DNA from: Akkermansiaceae bacterium UBA5020
Lineage (GTDB): Bacteria > Verrucomicrobiota > Verrucomicrobiia > Verrucomicrobiales > DEV007
DNA: 32,672 nucleotides
Reading direction: 5' to 3'
Assembly (NCBI GenBank): GCA_002396885.1
Contig: DGXY01000095.1
Coordinates: forward strand, 1-32,672
A program made the position numbers and the translations under genes. Shown piece after piece: positions 22,732 to 30,187 of the stretch; position 1 is the first letter of the stretch, and each line of letters opens with the position of its first letter. The notes beneath the pieces are model-generated. The model had not been told where the DNA came from. It saw nothing but the letters and a program-made list of their open reading frames with translations, and did no database searches.

Positions 22732-23808
22732 TCAGGATTCAGGTTCTCGTGGCGTGCCTAGGGCGATACGGAAGCCATCGCGCGAGTCGGAGTAAGCAGG
22801 TCCGCGCAGACCGAGCCGCACGGCGCAACGCGCATTGCCGGGTACATCGAAGTAATTGCCACCCCGGCAGACGGGGCGCGGGTTTTCGATGGCGAGGAGG
22901 ACCTCTTCATGACCACCCGTCGGATCGAAATGATCGAGCACAATTTCCCAAACCCCGCCGCAGGTGTCGGCGAGTCCGAATCCATTGCGACCGCGTTCGC
23001 CGTAGTGATCGGCCGGAGAAACAAAAGCAAAGCCGTCGCTCCACGATACCTTCGCGAGCGGCCAGGTGCGGTTGCGGCCTGGAAGAAAGTCGATCCCGGA
23101 GAAATTCACGCGCCCCTCGCCCTCCTCGAGCTCGTTGCCCCACCAGAAGGAGTGGCTTTCCTTGCTGCCGCCGCGGCAGGCGTATTCCCACTCGGCTTCG
23201 GTGGGGAGACGGTAGACGAGTCCCTCGGGAAGTCGGCCGGCCTCACGCTCGCGTTTCGTGAGCCATTCACCGAAGGCACGCGCGTCGTTCCAACTCACGC
23301 AAACGACGGGAAAATCCTCGCGCAGAGGGTGAGGAAATCCTGGATCACGCCAGCTTTTGCCCTCGGTCGCCTTCCAAGGCTGGACCACCGTCCCGGAGAA
23401 ACGATAGCCGGTCCACCCGGGATCGAAAACGTGCGGCGCGCCGCCCGGTTTCTCGGCGTCGGTGACATAACCGCTCTCCTCGACGAAACGGCGGAATTGT
23501 CCCATCGTCACCTCGGTGCGGCCGATCCAGAAGGCTTCCTTCACGCGCATGGGTCGCGGCGCCTCGCCCTCGAACGATTCACGCGTCGTCCCCGGAGCCG
23601 CCCCGCCCTCGATGCCGGTGGCCCAAGCCTTTTCCTCCGCCGTGCTGCCCATGAGGAACTCGCCCGGCGGGAGTTTCAACAGCTCAATGGTGACGTCGCC
23701 ACCGAGGTCGAGGGATTTCGTTTCGAGCGATTGCGCCCGAAGTTCGATGACAGAGAACAGCGCGAAAATCACTGCAATCCATGTTGCATTGGCATCCTGC
23801 CCAGGCAT
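22732..23808 (-). CDS. Secreted SUMF1 / formylglycine-generating-enzyme-like domain protein
   Basis: 358 residues. A signal-like segment (about residues 9-27, ATWIAVIFALFSVIELRAQ) precedes a SUMF1 domain: LPPGEFLMGS, FWIGRTEVTMGQFRRFVEESGYVTDAEKPGG, VVCVSWNDARAFGEWL, YRLPTEAEWEYACRGG, NGFGLADTCGGVWEIV and DGFRIALG. Only one Cys (GNARCAVR) lies where true formylglycine-generating enzymes have their copper-binding Cys pair, so sulfatase activation is doubtful; a structural or ligand-binding role is likelier. ATG 23808 lies inside a palindromic repeat element and yields MPGQDANATW ahead of the hydrophobic segment. In-frame sequence upstream of it is repeat-derived and was not taken as coding. 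The gene is 20 bp before the Tat oxidoreductase gene. Confidence 0.88.
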   Translation of the reverse strand: MPGQDANATWIAVIFALFSVIELRAQSLETKSLDLGGDVTIELLKLPPGEFLMGSTAEEKAWATGIEGGAAPGTTRESFEGEAPRPMRVKEAFWIGRTEVTMGQFRRFVEESGYVTDAEKPGGAPHVFDPGWTGYRFSGTVVQPWKATEGKSWRDPGFPHPLREDFPVVCVSWNDARAFGEWLTKREREAGRLPEGLVYRLPTEAEWEYACRGGSKESHSFWWGNELEEGEGRVNFSGIDFLPGRNRTWPLAKVSWSDGFAFVSPADHYGERGRNGFGLADTCGGVWEIVLDHFDPTGGHEEVLLAIENPRPVCRGGNYFDVPGNARCAVRLGLRGPAYSDSRDGFRIALGTPREPES

Positions 23809-23950
23809 CTTGGCACGACGCCCGAAGTCGTTGCGAGTTTCATCGCGAAAAGCACTCGGCCAGGTCGTTCGGTTCAGAGCCGCACGAATCCTCGCGGCAT
23901 CCGATCGCGTTGCCACGATGCATGGGCAGGATGCCCGTGCCACATTTTGC
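23781..23950. repeat. MITE-like inverted-repeat element with GGGCAGGATGCC cores
   Basis: Two inverted copies of a 35-40 bp sequence bound about 90 bp. The right copy (about 23909-23950) contains GCATGGGCA-GGA-TGCCCGTGC (23920-23940). The left copy (about 23781-23820) is its imperfect reverse complement, sharing TGCCAnGATGCnTGGGCAGG and ATGCC. Each copy is itself a hairpin. Sequences translating to GQDARAT- or RASCPC-like peptides, as here, are a familiar dispersed repeat in Planctomycetota and Verrucomicrobiota from general knowledge. Confidence 0.65.
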
Positions 23951-23969
23951 TCCGACTTTGGTCCTGCCT

Positions 23970-26900
23970 TCATTTGCTGATCGGTTGTGAAATCCGCAGA
24001 TACGCGAACAGGTCGCGCCACTGCTGCTCATCGAGGCCTTCGAGCAATCCTTCGGGCATGAGGCTGCGTCCCATCGGCTCGACCGCGTCGATTTCGGCGG
24101 CAGAGAGGGTCAGGTCCTGTCCATCGAGACCACGCAGCACGGTGACCTGGTTATCTCGATCGACCTCGAATCCACCGAGGGTCCGGCCGTCCTTCGTCTT
24201 CACAGTGATGAACTGGAAGCCCTCGCGGATCTCGGCGTTGGGATTGACAATGCTGATAAGCATGGTGCCAAGGTGGTCGCGCTGGTAACCGGTCAGTTCA
24301 GGTCCGATCTTGCCGCCCTTGAAAAAGAGCTTGTGACAGCTCGCGCAACGTTGGTCGTAGATGACCTCTCCCGCGTAGGGACTGCCCGGAGCCTTCTTCA
24401 AAGCCTCCTCGACCGAGACGATGCGCGCGTTGAAATCCATCGCCACCGTGCCGACCCTCGGAAAGAGCTTCGCCGCGGCCGTGCGGACGGTTTCCTCGGC
24501 GTGCGAACGCAGTTGGTCGGCGACACCGCCGGGCACGAGCGAGAGCGGCAGGCTCCCCGACTGGAGCGCGGCGATGAGCGACCCCGCCCAAGCCGGACGG
24601 CTCCCGAGCAGGGTCAAGGCGGCGGGACGCACGGCTTCGGGGAGTTTTGGCAGGTTGGTCAGGGTCTCCTTCGCGATGGCGGCATCGTCATAGGCGCCGA
24701 GCGAAGCGAAGGCGGCGCGGCGCAGGTCGATTTCGCCTTCACTCGTCGCAAGCTTCAGCAGCACCGGCACTGCCTCATTTCGTTTGATCTCACCGAAGCT
24801 GCGGGCGTAGCGGAGCCTTTCGTCGAGCGGAGCCTTGGCATCGGCGACCAGCGCGAGCGCCTCCTTCACCGCGGCTTCATCGCCCTGGCGGAGGCGAATC
24901 CCAAGCGAGGCGCCACCCGACTCGGCCATCGCCGTGAGCAACTCCTCGGGCAAGGTCGTCATGGTGCGACCTCGGTAGGCTTCTTCGAATCCTGCGAGGA
25001 GCTTCGCCGCCTGCTCCGGCCCGGGCGCGAGCCGGAGTAGTTTGGCGAGCTGGAGCAGATCCTGCCGTTTGCCCTCGACCGAAAAACGCCGTGCGATGCG
25101 GGGCAGCAAATGCTCCTGCACGATCTTCTTGTCCCAGAGGGCGCGGGTTTCAAAGAGGGCCATGACATCCTCCGTCGACGAAGGCAGATGCGCCTCGAGC
25201 ACCCACCAGCAGAGCAGCGGGATGTAGGGATCATTCACATCCTCGTCGTGGCTGAGCAACGCGGAGACAAGGGGGAAGGCCTGCCCGTTGGCAAGGCGGC
25301 GGGCGGTCGAGGCCATCTGCGAGCGCACCTCGGCGTCGGGCTCGACTGCGGCGCGGGCGAGAAGGGTCTCGAACACATTCGTCGCGAGCGGATAGGCCTC
25401 GGTGCGCGAGGGAGGCAGGCCGAGATTCCGCTGGATGCCATAGGCGTCGCCTAACAAACGCACCGTCCAGCCCCGCACTGCGGCGTCGGCATGGGAGAGG
25501 GTTTTCTCTGCGGTCGCATCATCAAGCCCCCCGATCTGGTAAAGCGCCCAGAGCGCGTGGAGCGCGGCGGGTGCGCTGCCGCTCACGGCGATTTCCTTCA
25601 GCTTCGGCACGGCCGCCTCGTCAGTGCGTTCGCCGAGAAGGCGGGTCGCGGTGCGGCGATGCCATTTGTTAGGATGATCGAGAAGGGAAAGCAGTTGATC
25701 GCTGGTCAAGGCCGAGAGCGCGAGTTCGTTCTCGAGTTTCATCCCCTCCCCCGCGACCCGGTAGATCCGTCCCGTCGTCGGATCGATCTGGTTTTGATAG
25801 TGTTGGCCGTGGGCGACGTAGAATTCATACATATCAGCGACATGGAGCGATCCATCGGGCGCGTTCGCGAGGTAGACGGGACGGAAGGCCGGATCGGTGC
25901 TTTTCACGACCGTGCCGTGATCGACTGTTTCAAAGGTCGAGCCGCGCGCCTGCCATTTCGAAGCGATGATCTCGTTGTGGAGCGGATCGATCGCGAAGAG
26001 CATCCCGCGCAGGGCTTCGGGCATGGCCGTCCCGTCGGCGAAGGCCCCGAAGTGGGTGAAACGCACCACCGGATCCTTCGTCGTCATCATCGGCAGATCT
26101 CCGAAGGCGTAGGGATTGCGCGGTGGTCCGAACTTGCCGGGATCGACGCCCTGCATCAGGTAGAAGCCGCCCTGCACGTAATGCCAGCCGCGTGTGCCAC
26201 CGCCGTTGTGCCCCGAGTAGAGCCGCCCGACCGAATCAAACTCGAGCCCGAAGGTGTTGCCACTGCCCTCGGCGAAGATTTCGAAGGCACGCGTCCCAGG
26301 GTTGTATCGCCAGACCATGCAGCCTTCGAAGTAGACGCCCGCATGCCCTTCGGGATCGAGCCCCGGGCGCACGACGCGGCACGAGACGGTGCTGCCCTGG
26401 CCTCCGTAGATCCAGCCATCAGGACCCCAGACGAGGCCGTTCGCGGCGGAATGGCTGTCCTCAAATCCAAACCCTGACAAATGCACCACGGGATCGCCGT
26501 CAGGCACGTCGTCGCCGTCGGCGTCGGGATAGAAGAGCAGGTAAGGCGCGTTCATCACCCAGACGCCACCTTTTCCGGGAAGCACCGCGTTGGCCATGTT
26601 GAGCCCCTCGACGAAGACCTTGCGCGAGTCGTAGCGGCCGTCGCCGTCGGTGTCCTCGTGGATCGTGACAAGATCGGCCCCGGGATCGTGATGCGGCGGA
26701 GCGAGCGGCACCTTGTCATAGTGGGCCCGGTAATAGCGGTCGCGACTGAGCATGCGGAGTCCCGCCGGATACGGATACTGCTTCGAGTGGATCACCCAGA
26801 GACGCCCGCGTCCATCATAGCTGAAGTGGAAGGGCTGTGCGATATCGGGCTCGGCGAGAAGTTGCTCGACCTTCAGGCCGTCTTTCGCCGTGAAGGTTTT

Positions 26901-27473
26901 GGCCGCTTCGTTAGGGGAAAGTTTCGGACCATGGACCTGCTCGGCGCGGCCGAGGACGCGGTTTGATTCGCGGAATTGCTCGAAGCCGGCCCGGGCCGGC
27001 TTTTCGGCGAGGGCTTTGCCGGGAGCGTAGTCGCCGGAGAGCTGTTCCCATTCACCTTCGAAGATGCATTCCCAGAAGTAGTTCATCAGGAAGGGCGCCT
27101 CTTTGCGGAAACCGATCGCCCCGTCGACCGGAGTCGTTTTCACCGTGATCTCGTTCCATTGCCCGGACACGAGCGTGCCTACGGGGACCTTGTAGCGGAG
27201 AAAACCGGCTTCGATCCCCCCGCCGATCTTCACCCCGTTGACCCAGACCTCGTGCGAGCCCGGCAGATCGCTGAAGTGAAATCCGACCGACTCCTCGAAA
27301 AGGTTGCGATCGTGTTTCGTGAAGAAGCTGTCGTGCGGTTTCACCCAACAGCGCAGCCAAGACGTGTCCGATGCGGGGATCGGTCCGGGGACTTTGGCGG
27401 GCTGCCAATCAGCGGCGGAGGCTGTGGTGGCAAAGACAAGAAGCGCTGCCGGGAGAAAATACCTTGGGGTCAT
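23970..27473 (-). CDS. PVC-type membrane-bound dehydrogenase with HEAT repeats and a C-terminal cytochrome c domain
   Basis: 1167 residues with a signal peptide (1-20, YFLPAALLVFATTASAA). Domains in order: a galactose-binding-like jelly roll (about 30-150, including HEVWVNGVKIGGG and WNEITVKTTP), a six-bladed propeller dehydrogenase of the kind annotated as PVC-type (about 190-590, with EPDIAQPFHFSYDGRGRLWVI, EDTDGDGRYD and VWGPDGWIYGGQG), HEAT-like helical repeats (about 600-1000), and a c-type heme site CASCH at 1043-1047 followed by GPELTGYQRDHL and the MPEGLLEGLDEQQWRDLFAYLR end. Its substrate is unknown; family context suggests periplasmic sugar oxidation. ATG 27473 starts the signal peptide; an in-frame start 14 codons upstream is less likely. 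It is the probable first gene of the 27473-to-21662 run. Confidence 0.92.
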   Translation of the reverse strand: MTPRYFLPAALLVFATTASAADWQPAKVPGPIPASDTSWLRCWVKPHDSFFTKHDRNLFEESVGFHFSDLPGSHEVWVNGVKIGGGIEAGFLRYKVPVGTLVSGQWNEITVKTTPVDGAIGFRKEAPFLMNYFWECIFEGEWEQLSGDYAPGKALAEKPARAGFEQFRESNRVLGRAEQVHGPKLSPNEAAKTFTAKDGLKVEQLLAEPDIAQPFHFSYDGRGRLWVIHSKQYPYPAGLRMLSRDRYYRAHYDKVPLAPPHHDPGADLVTIHEDTDGDGRYDSRKVFVEGLNMANAVLPGKGGVWVMNAPYLLFYPDADGDDVPDGDPVVHLSGFGFEDSHSAANGLVWGPDGWIYGGQGSTVSCRVVRPGLDPEGHAGVYFEGCMVWRYNPGTRAFEIFAEGSGNTFGLEFDSVGRLYSGHNGGGTRGWHYVQGGFYLMQGVDPGKFGPPRNPYAFGDLPMMTTKDPVVRFTHFGAFADGTAMPEALRGMLFAIDPLHNEIIASKWQARGSTFETVDHGTVVKSTDPAFRPVYLANAPDGSLHVADMYEFYVAHGQHYQNQIDPTTGRIYRVAGEGMKLENELALSALTSDQLLSLLDHPNKWHRRTATRLLGERTDEAAVPKLKEIAVSGSAPAALHALWALYQIGGLDDATAEKTLSHADAAVRGWTVRLLGDAYGIQRNLGLPPSRTEAYPLATNVFETLLARAAVEPDAEVRSQMASTARRLANGQAFPLVSALLSHDEDVNDPYIPLLCWWVLEAHLPSSTEDVMALFETRALWDKKIVQEHLLPRIARRFSVEGKRQDLLQLAKLLRLAPGPEQAAKLLAGFEEAYRGRTMTTLPEELLTAMAESGGASLGIRLRQGDEAAVKEALALVADAKAPLDERLRYARSFGEIKRNEAVPVLLKLATSEGEIDLRRAAFASLGAYDDAAIAKETLTNLPKLPEAVRPAALTLLGSRPAWAGSLIAALQSGSLPLSLVPGGVADQLRSHAEETVRTAAAKLFPRVGTVAMDFNARIVSVEEALKKAPGSPYAGEVIYDQRCASCHKLFFKGGKIGPELTGYQRDHLGTMLISIVNPNAEIREGFQFITVKTKDGRTLGGFEVDRDNQVTVLRGLDGQDLTLSAAEIDAVEPMGRSLMPEGLLEGLDEQQWRDLFAYLRISQPISK

Positions 27474-27621
27474 CAGTTGTGGGGATTTGAATTTTCGTTC
27501 AGCCGCCGCGCTCAAAAAAATACCACCAGCCTCTCTTTGCAGATTTCAGGCTTTTGGTGTCATGGCCCTCCGGGTGCCGGTAGGGATTCGCGATTGTCCA
27601 TCGTTTAGGTTTTGACGGGAA

Positions 27622-27633
27622 ACGATGCATCGT
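27622..27633. promoter_or_regulatory. 12-bp palindrome ACGATGCATCGT (candidate operator)
   Basis: A perfect palindrome in the 279-bp gap upstream of the large dehydrogenase gene, about 150 bp before its start. A small CCCCTT-N5-AAGGGG hairpin follows at 27642-27658. The role is unproven; a chance palindrome of this length is possible. The rest of the gap holds nothing recognisable. Confidence 0.25.
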
Positions 27634-27752
27634 AGGTTCCGCCCCTTGAGTGAAGGGGGAGGTTCCGACCTTGCGGGGAATCGAAGCCGCATTCACCGCA
27701 AAACGTGCGGGGAAGCTCCTCAATACCAAGCTGAAGTCGGAATTCCATCATC

Positions 27753-28754
27753 CTAACCGATCACCACCACTTGTCCCGTCCGGGCCGATTCCTCGGCAGC
27801 GAGACAGGCGCGCACGGCTTCACGGGATTCTTCGGGAGTGATCACGGTGGGTTTCTCCCCGTCTAGGACACACTGCGCGAAGTAGGCGAGCTCGTCGCGC
27901 AGGGCTCCGCGCAGCTTGCCGTGTTGCGTCGGCCAGTAAGTCGTGTCGGGACAACGCGCCCCGTCCTTGTCCACGACCATCAGGTTCGGATGGGTGTCGT
28001 GGATGGAAATGGAACCTTCCGTGCCGACGATCTCGAGTCGCTCGTCGATCTGAAAGGGAGTCGTGTCAGGGAGACACCAGACCGCCTCGAGGATGCAGGA
28101 GGCACCGCTCTCGAGTCGATACATTACCTGCCCGAGATCGGGATGAGCATGGCTGCGGTATTGCACGGTCTGGGCGTAGGCGCTGACGGCGCGCGAACCG
28201 CTGAACCAGAACATGAGGTCGGTGTCGTGGACCCCGTCGCCGATGATAGGTCCGATCTTGTCGAGCACCGTCGCACCGACCCACGAGGGCAGGTTCCGCC
28301 GCGCATACATCGAGACGATCTTCCCGATGCGACCCGCCTCGATCGCCTCCTTCGCTGCGGCATAGCGAGGATTGAAGCGGCAAATGTGACCGGTCATGAA
28401 AAAGCCGCTCGCCGCGTTCGCCGCCGCGACGATGCGGTCGCAATCCGCCACGGTCGAGGCCATCGGCTTTTCGAGAAAGACGTGTTTACCGGCCTCCAGC
28501 GCGGCCACTGCGGGATCGGCGTGCTGGTCCCACATCGTCGTGATGCTGACCGACTCGATCTCCGGATCGGCGAGCATGGCGTGGAAATCCGTGTAGGTCT
28601 TTTTCACCCCGAACTTGCCCGAGACCTCGGCGAGGCGTTCGGAATTCCGGGTGCAGACGGCGGCGATCTCCACATTCGGGATCGCCGCGAGCGCCTCACA
28701 ATGTTTCTCCCCGAACCAGCCGAGGCCCAAAACCGCATGCTTCAATTTTTTCAT
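27753..28754 (-). CDS. Gfo/Idh/MocA-family NAD(P)-dependent oxidoreductase (cytoplasmic)
   Basis: 333 residues with no export signal. The Rossmann motif is GLGWFG at residues 10-15, the catalytic EKP is Glu95-Lys96-Pro97, and the substrate-binding GDGVHDTDL contains the conserved His/Asp pair. The sequence is close in layout to inositol 2-dehydrogenase and other sugar or cyclitol dehydrogenases. It is the last gene of the operon epimerase - VOC - SDR - this gene, separated from the SDR by 59 bp that carry heptamer repeats and a hairpin. The exact substrate cannot be told. The start at ATG 28754 fits the family. Confidence 0.92.
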   Translation of the reverse strand: MKKLKHAVLGLGWFGEKHCEALAAIPNVEIAAVCTRNSERLAEVSGKFGVKKTYTDFHAMLADPEIESVSITTMWDQHADPAVAALEAGKHVFLEKPMASTVADCDRIVAAANAASGFFMTGHICRFNPRYAAAKEAIEAGRIGKIVSMYARRNLPSWVGATVLDKIGPIIGDGVHDTDLMFWFSGSRAVSAYAQTVQYRSHAHPDLGQVMYRLESGASCILEAVWCLPDTTPFQIDERLEIVGTEGSISIHDTHPNLMVVDKDGARCPDTTYWPTQHGKLRGALRDELAYFAQCVLDGEKPTVITPEESREAVRACLAAEESARTGQVVVIG

Positions 28755-28759
28755 AAAGA

Positions 28760-28795
28760 TTCTTACCTTTTACATTTCACCTTCCTACCTTTTAC
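28760..28795. repeat. Heptamer repeat block (CTTTTAC type)
   Basis: TTCTTAC CTTTTAC ATTTCAC CTTCCTAC CTTTTAC read in tandem, one unit being eight bases. They fill most of the gap between the SDR and the Gfo/Idh gene, directly upstream of the Gfo/Idh start codon. Confidence 0.6.
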
Positions 28796-28814
28796 AGCGC
28801 GGCTCCGCCGCGCT
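28796..28814. terminator. GC-rich hairpin abutting the SDR stop codon
   Basis: AGCGCGGC, TCC loop, GCCGCGCT is a perfect 8-bp stem whose last base is the first base of the SDR stop codon on the plus strand. No U-tract follows in the direction of transcription, so attenuation or RNA stabilisation is as likely as termination. Confidence 0.35.
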
Positions 28815-29584
28815 CACCAAGGCGGCAGCGCCATCGTCCCACCGTCGAGGACGATCGAAGTCGCGTTGATGTATTCCGAGTCATCACTGAGAAGAAACGC
28901 CGCCGTCTTCGCGATGTCGATGGGCTGACCGAGCCGGCGCACCGGGATCTTCTTGGCCACTTCGGCGTAGAGTTCCTCGACCGGCTTGTCCCATCCGTCG
29001 CAGGTCGCCGCGAGCATGGGCGTGTCGATCGTGCCGGGGCAGATCCCGACGACTCGCACCTTTCCGGCATGATCGGTGGCAAGACAACGGATCAACGACT
29101 CGAGCGCGCCCTTCGAGGCACAGTAGAGCGCATGTGCCGGAAAGCCGATGAAGGCCGCGACCGAAGTCGTGACGAGGAAGACCCCCTTGCCCGAGGACTC
29201 CATCGCAGGGATCGCGTATTTCGCGGTCCAGAAGACGCTCTTCACGTTCACGTTCATGATCTTCTCCCAGATCGCCTCATCGAACTCCGTGACCTTGCCC
29301 TTGCCCCAGACGCCGGCGTTGCAGTGGACACCATCAAGACGGCCGTATTCGACAACGGTGAAATCAACGAGCGCCTTCACACTCTCCTCTACCGAGACGT
29401 CGGCATGGATGAAACGCACCTCGCGTCCGGCGGCACGGAGTTCGTCCTCGAGCGCTGCGCCGCGGTCCTGTTGGTTCGAGGTGGTGACGACCTTCGCCCC
29501 GAGCGCGGCGAAGTGACGAGTGCAGGCCTCACCGATTCCGGAGGTGCCTCCGGTGACAAGAATGACTTTGTTTTTGAGGGTCAT
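28814..29584 (-). CDS. Short-chain dehydrogenase/reductase (SDR)
   Basis: 256 residues of classical SDR: cofactor motif TGGTSGIG at 11-18, NAG at 89-91, catalytic Ser141, Tyr154 and Lys158 (YCASK), and the C-terminal DGG motif. NAD(H) or NADP(H) preference is not decided by eye; no clear Asp follows the second strand (KVVTTSNQQ). It is 6 bp downstream of the VOC gene and in the same operon as a second NAD(P) oxidoreductase and an epimerase, so a role in interconverting a sugar, sugar acid or cyclitol is a reasonable inference. Confidence 0.93.
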   Translation of the reverse strand: MTLKNKVILVTGGTSGIGEACTRHFAALGAKVVTTSNQQDRGAALEDELRAAGREVRFIHADVSVEESVKALVDFTVVEYGRLDGVHCNAGVWGKGKVTEFDEAIWEKIMNVNVKSVFWTAKYAIPAMESSGKGVFLVTTSVAAFIGFPAHALYCASKGALESLIRCLATDHAGKVRVVGICPGTIDTPMLAATCDGWDKPVEELYAEVAKKIPVRRLGQPIDIAKTAAFLLSDDSEYINATSIVLDGGTMALPPW

Positions 29585-29590
29585 GATGAA

Positions 29591-29926
29591 TTACCAGGGA
29601 AGATCCTCGTCGCTGTCGAACTTCATGTATTCGATGACGGCTCCGTCCTTAAGGATGAAAGCGACGGTGAAATTGGGCGAAGGTTCGAAGGGTTCGAGGA
29701 TCACCTCCTCGCCCACGATCGCCGCATCGAGATCATCGACGCGGTAGGCGACGTGGGGTAGGTCGCGCACCGGACCAGTCACCGGGCTGTCAGGCTCGAA
29801 ACGGAGGTATTCGACCTTGTAGGGGTGTTGGCGTGGGTCAGTGACCCAGACGCGGGTGTCCTCGACGAAGAACTCGCCGGGCTGGCTTTGGTCGGTAGGG
29901 AGGCCGATGTGGTGGAACTGGCGCAT
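29591..29926 (-). CDS. VOC (glyoxalase/dioxygenase superfamily) small protein
   Basis: 111 residues. The four metal-ligand positions of the vicinal oxygen chelate fold are visible: His6 (QFHHIGLPT), Glu39 (YKVEYLRFE), His58 (LPHVAYRVDDLD) and Glu99 (GAVIEYMKF). Members include lyases, isomerases, epimerases and dioxygenases; none can be chosen from sequence alone. Its place between an NAD-dependent epimerase and an SDR suggests a role as an isomerase or epimerase. It is followed directly by the SDR (6 bp). The 221 bp upstream are almost wholly repeats. The start is ATG 29926. Confidence 0.82.
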   Translation of the reverse strand: MRQFHHIGLPTDQSQPGEFFVEDTRVWVTDPRQHPYKVEYLRFEPDSPVTGPVRDLPHVAYRVDDLDAAIVGEEVILEPFEPSPNFTVAFILKDGAVIEYMKFDSDEDLPW

Positions 29927-29935
29927 AGATGATCG

Positions 29936-29993
29936 GAGTGATGGAGTGATGGAGTGATGGAAGGCGGGCGGAGTGAAAGGTAAAAAGTAAAAG
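29936..29993. repeat. Octamer (GAGTGATG x3) and GTAAAAG-type heptamer repeats
   Basis: GAGTGATG is repeated exactly three times at 29936-29959. After a short GC-rich link, GTGAAAG GTAAAAA GTAAAAG run from 29973 to 29993. The latter are the reverse complement of the CTTTTAC type seen elsewhere. Confidence 0.7.
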
Positions 29994-30027
29994 GTCAGGA
30001 GTTGGCAGCGGATCGATTCAGGTTCTT

Positions 30028-30067
30028 CATCTGTGTGAATCTGTGGAAATCCGTGGCCATCTGTGTT
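30028..30067. repeat. Decamer repeat (AATCTGTGGA type, four units)
   Basis: CATCTGTGTG AATCTGTGGA AATCCGTGGC CATCTGTGTT are four perfectly phased 10-mers. They sit in the same intergenic gap as the octamer and heptamer blocks. Confidence 0.7.
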
Positions 30068-30124
30068 GAAAGATCTTTAAACACGCATGAAACGACTGGG
30101 TGGAATTGGCGGAGGTTGATTTGT

Positions 30125-30187
30125 GTTCACGGTTCACGGTTCACGGTTCACGGTTCACGGTTCACTGTTGACTGTTGACTGTTTACC
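30125..30187. repeat. Heptamer array GTTCACG/GTTGACT, nine units
   Basis: GTTCACG x5, GTTCACT, GTTGACT x2 and GTTTACC are nine uninterrupted heptamers. Read one base earlier they are GGTTCAC, TGTTGAC and TGTTTAC, ending in AC like the other heptamer blocks. The array contains the last codons and the stop codon of the epimerase gene. Confidence 0.85.

Noticed and set aside
22732..23808. Genuine formylglycine-generating enzyme
   Set aside because: The paired copper-binding cysteines are not visible and no sulfatase gene is nearby.
23809..24021. N-terminal extension of the SUMF1 protein
   Set aside because: The upstream in-frame residues are the translation of the inverted-repeat element and part of the preceding gene end, with no signal peptide at the start.
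30125..30187. CRISPR array
   Set aside because: The units are contiguous heptamers without spacers; no cas gene is in the window.
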